From contig CAYLNK010000355.1 in assembly GCA_964384675.1 (NCBI GenBank), positions 1 to 6,719 of the forward strand: 6,719 nucleotides of DNA, read 5' to 3'. Of this stretch, positions 6,444-6,719 are shown piece by piece. Origin of the DNA: CAYLNK01 sp964384675 (GTDB lineage Bacteria; Acidobacteriota; Thermoanaerobaculia; UBA5066). Every line of letters begins with the position of its first letter. Within the stretch, counting starts at the first letter, position 1. The position numbers and the translations under genes are program-made. The notes under the pieces were generated by a model. It did not search any database and was not told the DNA's origin. It saw only the letters and a list, made by a program, of their open reading frames with translations.

Positions 6444-6719
6444 TCAGCTCCTTCCGAGAGCGGGCGCCCGGCCCCGCGCGAGCGCCCGCAGCTCGTCGAC
6501 CCGGACGATCCCGAGCGCGCCCAGACCTCCGAGATAGAGGATCGCGAGGACGCCGGTCCGGGCGGCGAGGGGCAGGCCGCCCGTCGCGGCGAGCCCGGCT
6601 CCCGCCAGGAGCGCCGAGCGCGGGTCGAATTGCAGCCTGGGTTGCCCGTCGGCGGTGCGGCTGACCACCAGCAGGGCGGAACTCCCGGCCAGGTCGGCCT
6701 GGTCTGCGATCACGACCCC
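6444..6719 (-). CDS. Membrane protein C-terminus (partial), possibly a polysaccharide flippase
   Basis: Only the last 91 or so codons are in the window. The frame is open to the right edge, so the true start lies beyond 6719; a GTG at 6713 is probably internal. Codons are strongly G/C-ending like the neighbours, which supports real coding. The visible protein has a polar stretch (VSRTADGQPRLQF) and then two hydrophobic segments. One runs roughly from SALLAGAGLAATGG to PLAA, the other from TGVLAILYLGGL to ALGIV. A charged tail, RVDELRALARG, follows. A closing helix pair with a short charged tail resembles the end of Wzx-type polysaccharide flippases, and the neighbourhood would suit that, but no diagnostic motif is present. 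Other polytopic membrane proteins, such as a polymerase, fit as well. It ends 4 bases before the sulfotransferase start, so the two are likely one transcript. Confidence 0.6.
   Translation of the reverse strand, partial: GVVIADQADLAGSSALLVVSRTADGQPRLQFDPRSALLAGAGLAATGGLPLAARTGVLAILYLGGLGALGIVRVDELRALARGRAPALGRS
6448..6452 (-). promoter_or_regulatory. Ribosome binding site of the sulfotransferase gene
   Basis: AGGAG on the minus strand sits 8 bases before the ATG at 6439. It overlaps the last codons of the upstream membrane-protein gene (GGA AGG AGC TGA). It supports the chosen start and suggests the two genes are translated in sequence from one message. Confidence 0.7.

Overview
This is a GC-rich bacterial window with a strong preference for C or G at third codon positions. 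It reads as part of a surface-polysaccharide (O-antigen or exopolysaccharide) biosynthesis locus. The gene content is typical of a Gram-negative cell-envelope glycan cluster. The composition and GTG start usage would fit a high-GC lineage such as Acidobacteriota or a deltaproteobacterial relative, but the phylum cannot be fixed from sequence alone. I see no tRNA, rRNA, CRISPR array, insertion sequence or phage gene.

Layout. Positions 1-4324 hold four tightly packed minus-strand genes, read from right to left. They are glucose-1-phosphate cytidylyltransferase (rfbF, 3539-4324), CDP-glucose 4,6-dehydratase (rfbG, 2439-3542), the PMP/[2Fe-2S] CDP-4-keto-6-deoxyglucose 3-dehydrase (rfbH, 1057-2442) and a GT4-type glycosyltransferase (1-1060, cut by the left edge). 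Each of the three junctions is a four-base GTGA overlap, so the block looks like one translationally coupled operon. A divergent intergenic region (4325-4488) separates rfbF from a plus-strand sugar-nucleotide SDR epimerase/reductase (4489-5427). The SDR converges on, and overlaps by 8 bases, a minus-strand sulfotransferase (5420-6439). The sulfotransferase follows, after 4 bases, the C-terminus of an unidentified membrane protein (6444 to the right edge).

How the genes fit together. RfbF makes CDP-glucose and RfbG converts it to CDP-4-keto-6-deoxyglucose. RfbH starts the C3 deoxygenation that gives a CDP-4-keto-3,6-dideoxyhexose. The divergent SDR is a plausible 4-reductase or epimerase finishing the sugar (paratose, abequose or a relative). 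The GT4 enzyme could transfer this sugar or another one into the glycan, and the sulfotransferase could decorate it. The electron-transfer reductase (RfbI/AscD type) that normally works with RfbH is not in this window.

Nothing here clearly points to an entirely new kind of system. The most unusual points are a His in place of the SDR catalytic Lys, the palindrome that encodes the stop codons of two converging genes, the serial GTGA couplings, and the pairing of a dideoxyhexose pathway with a sulfotransferase.
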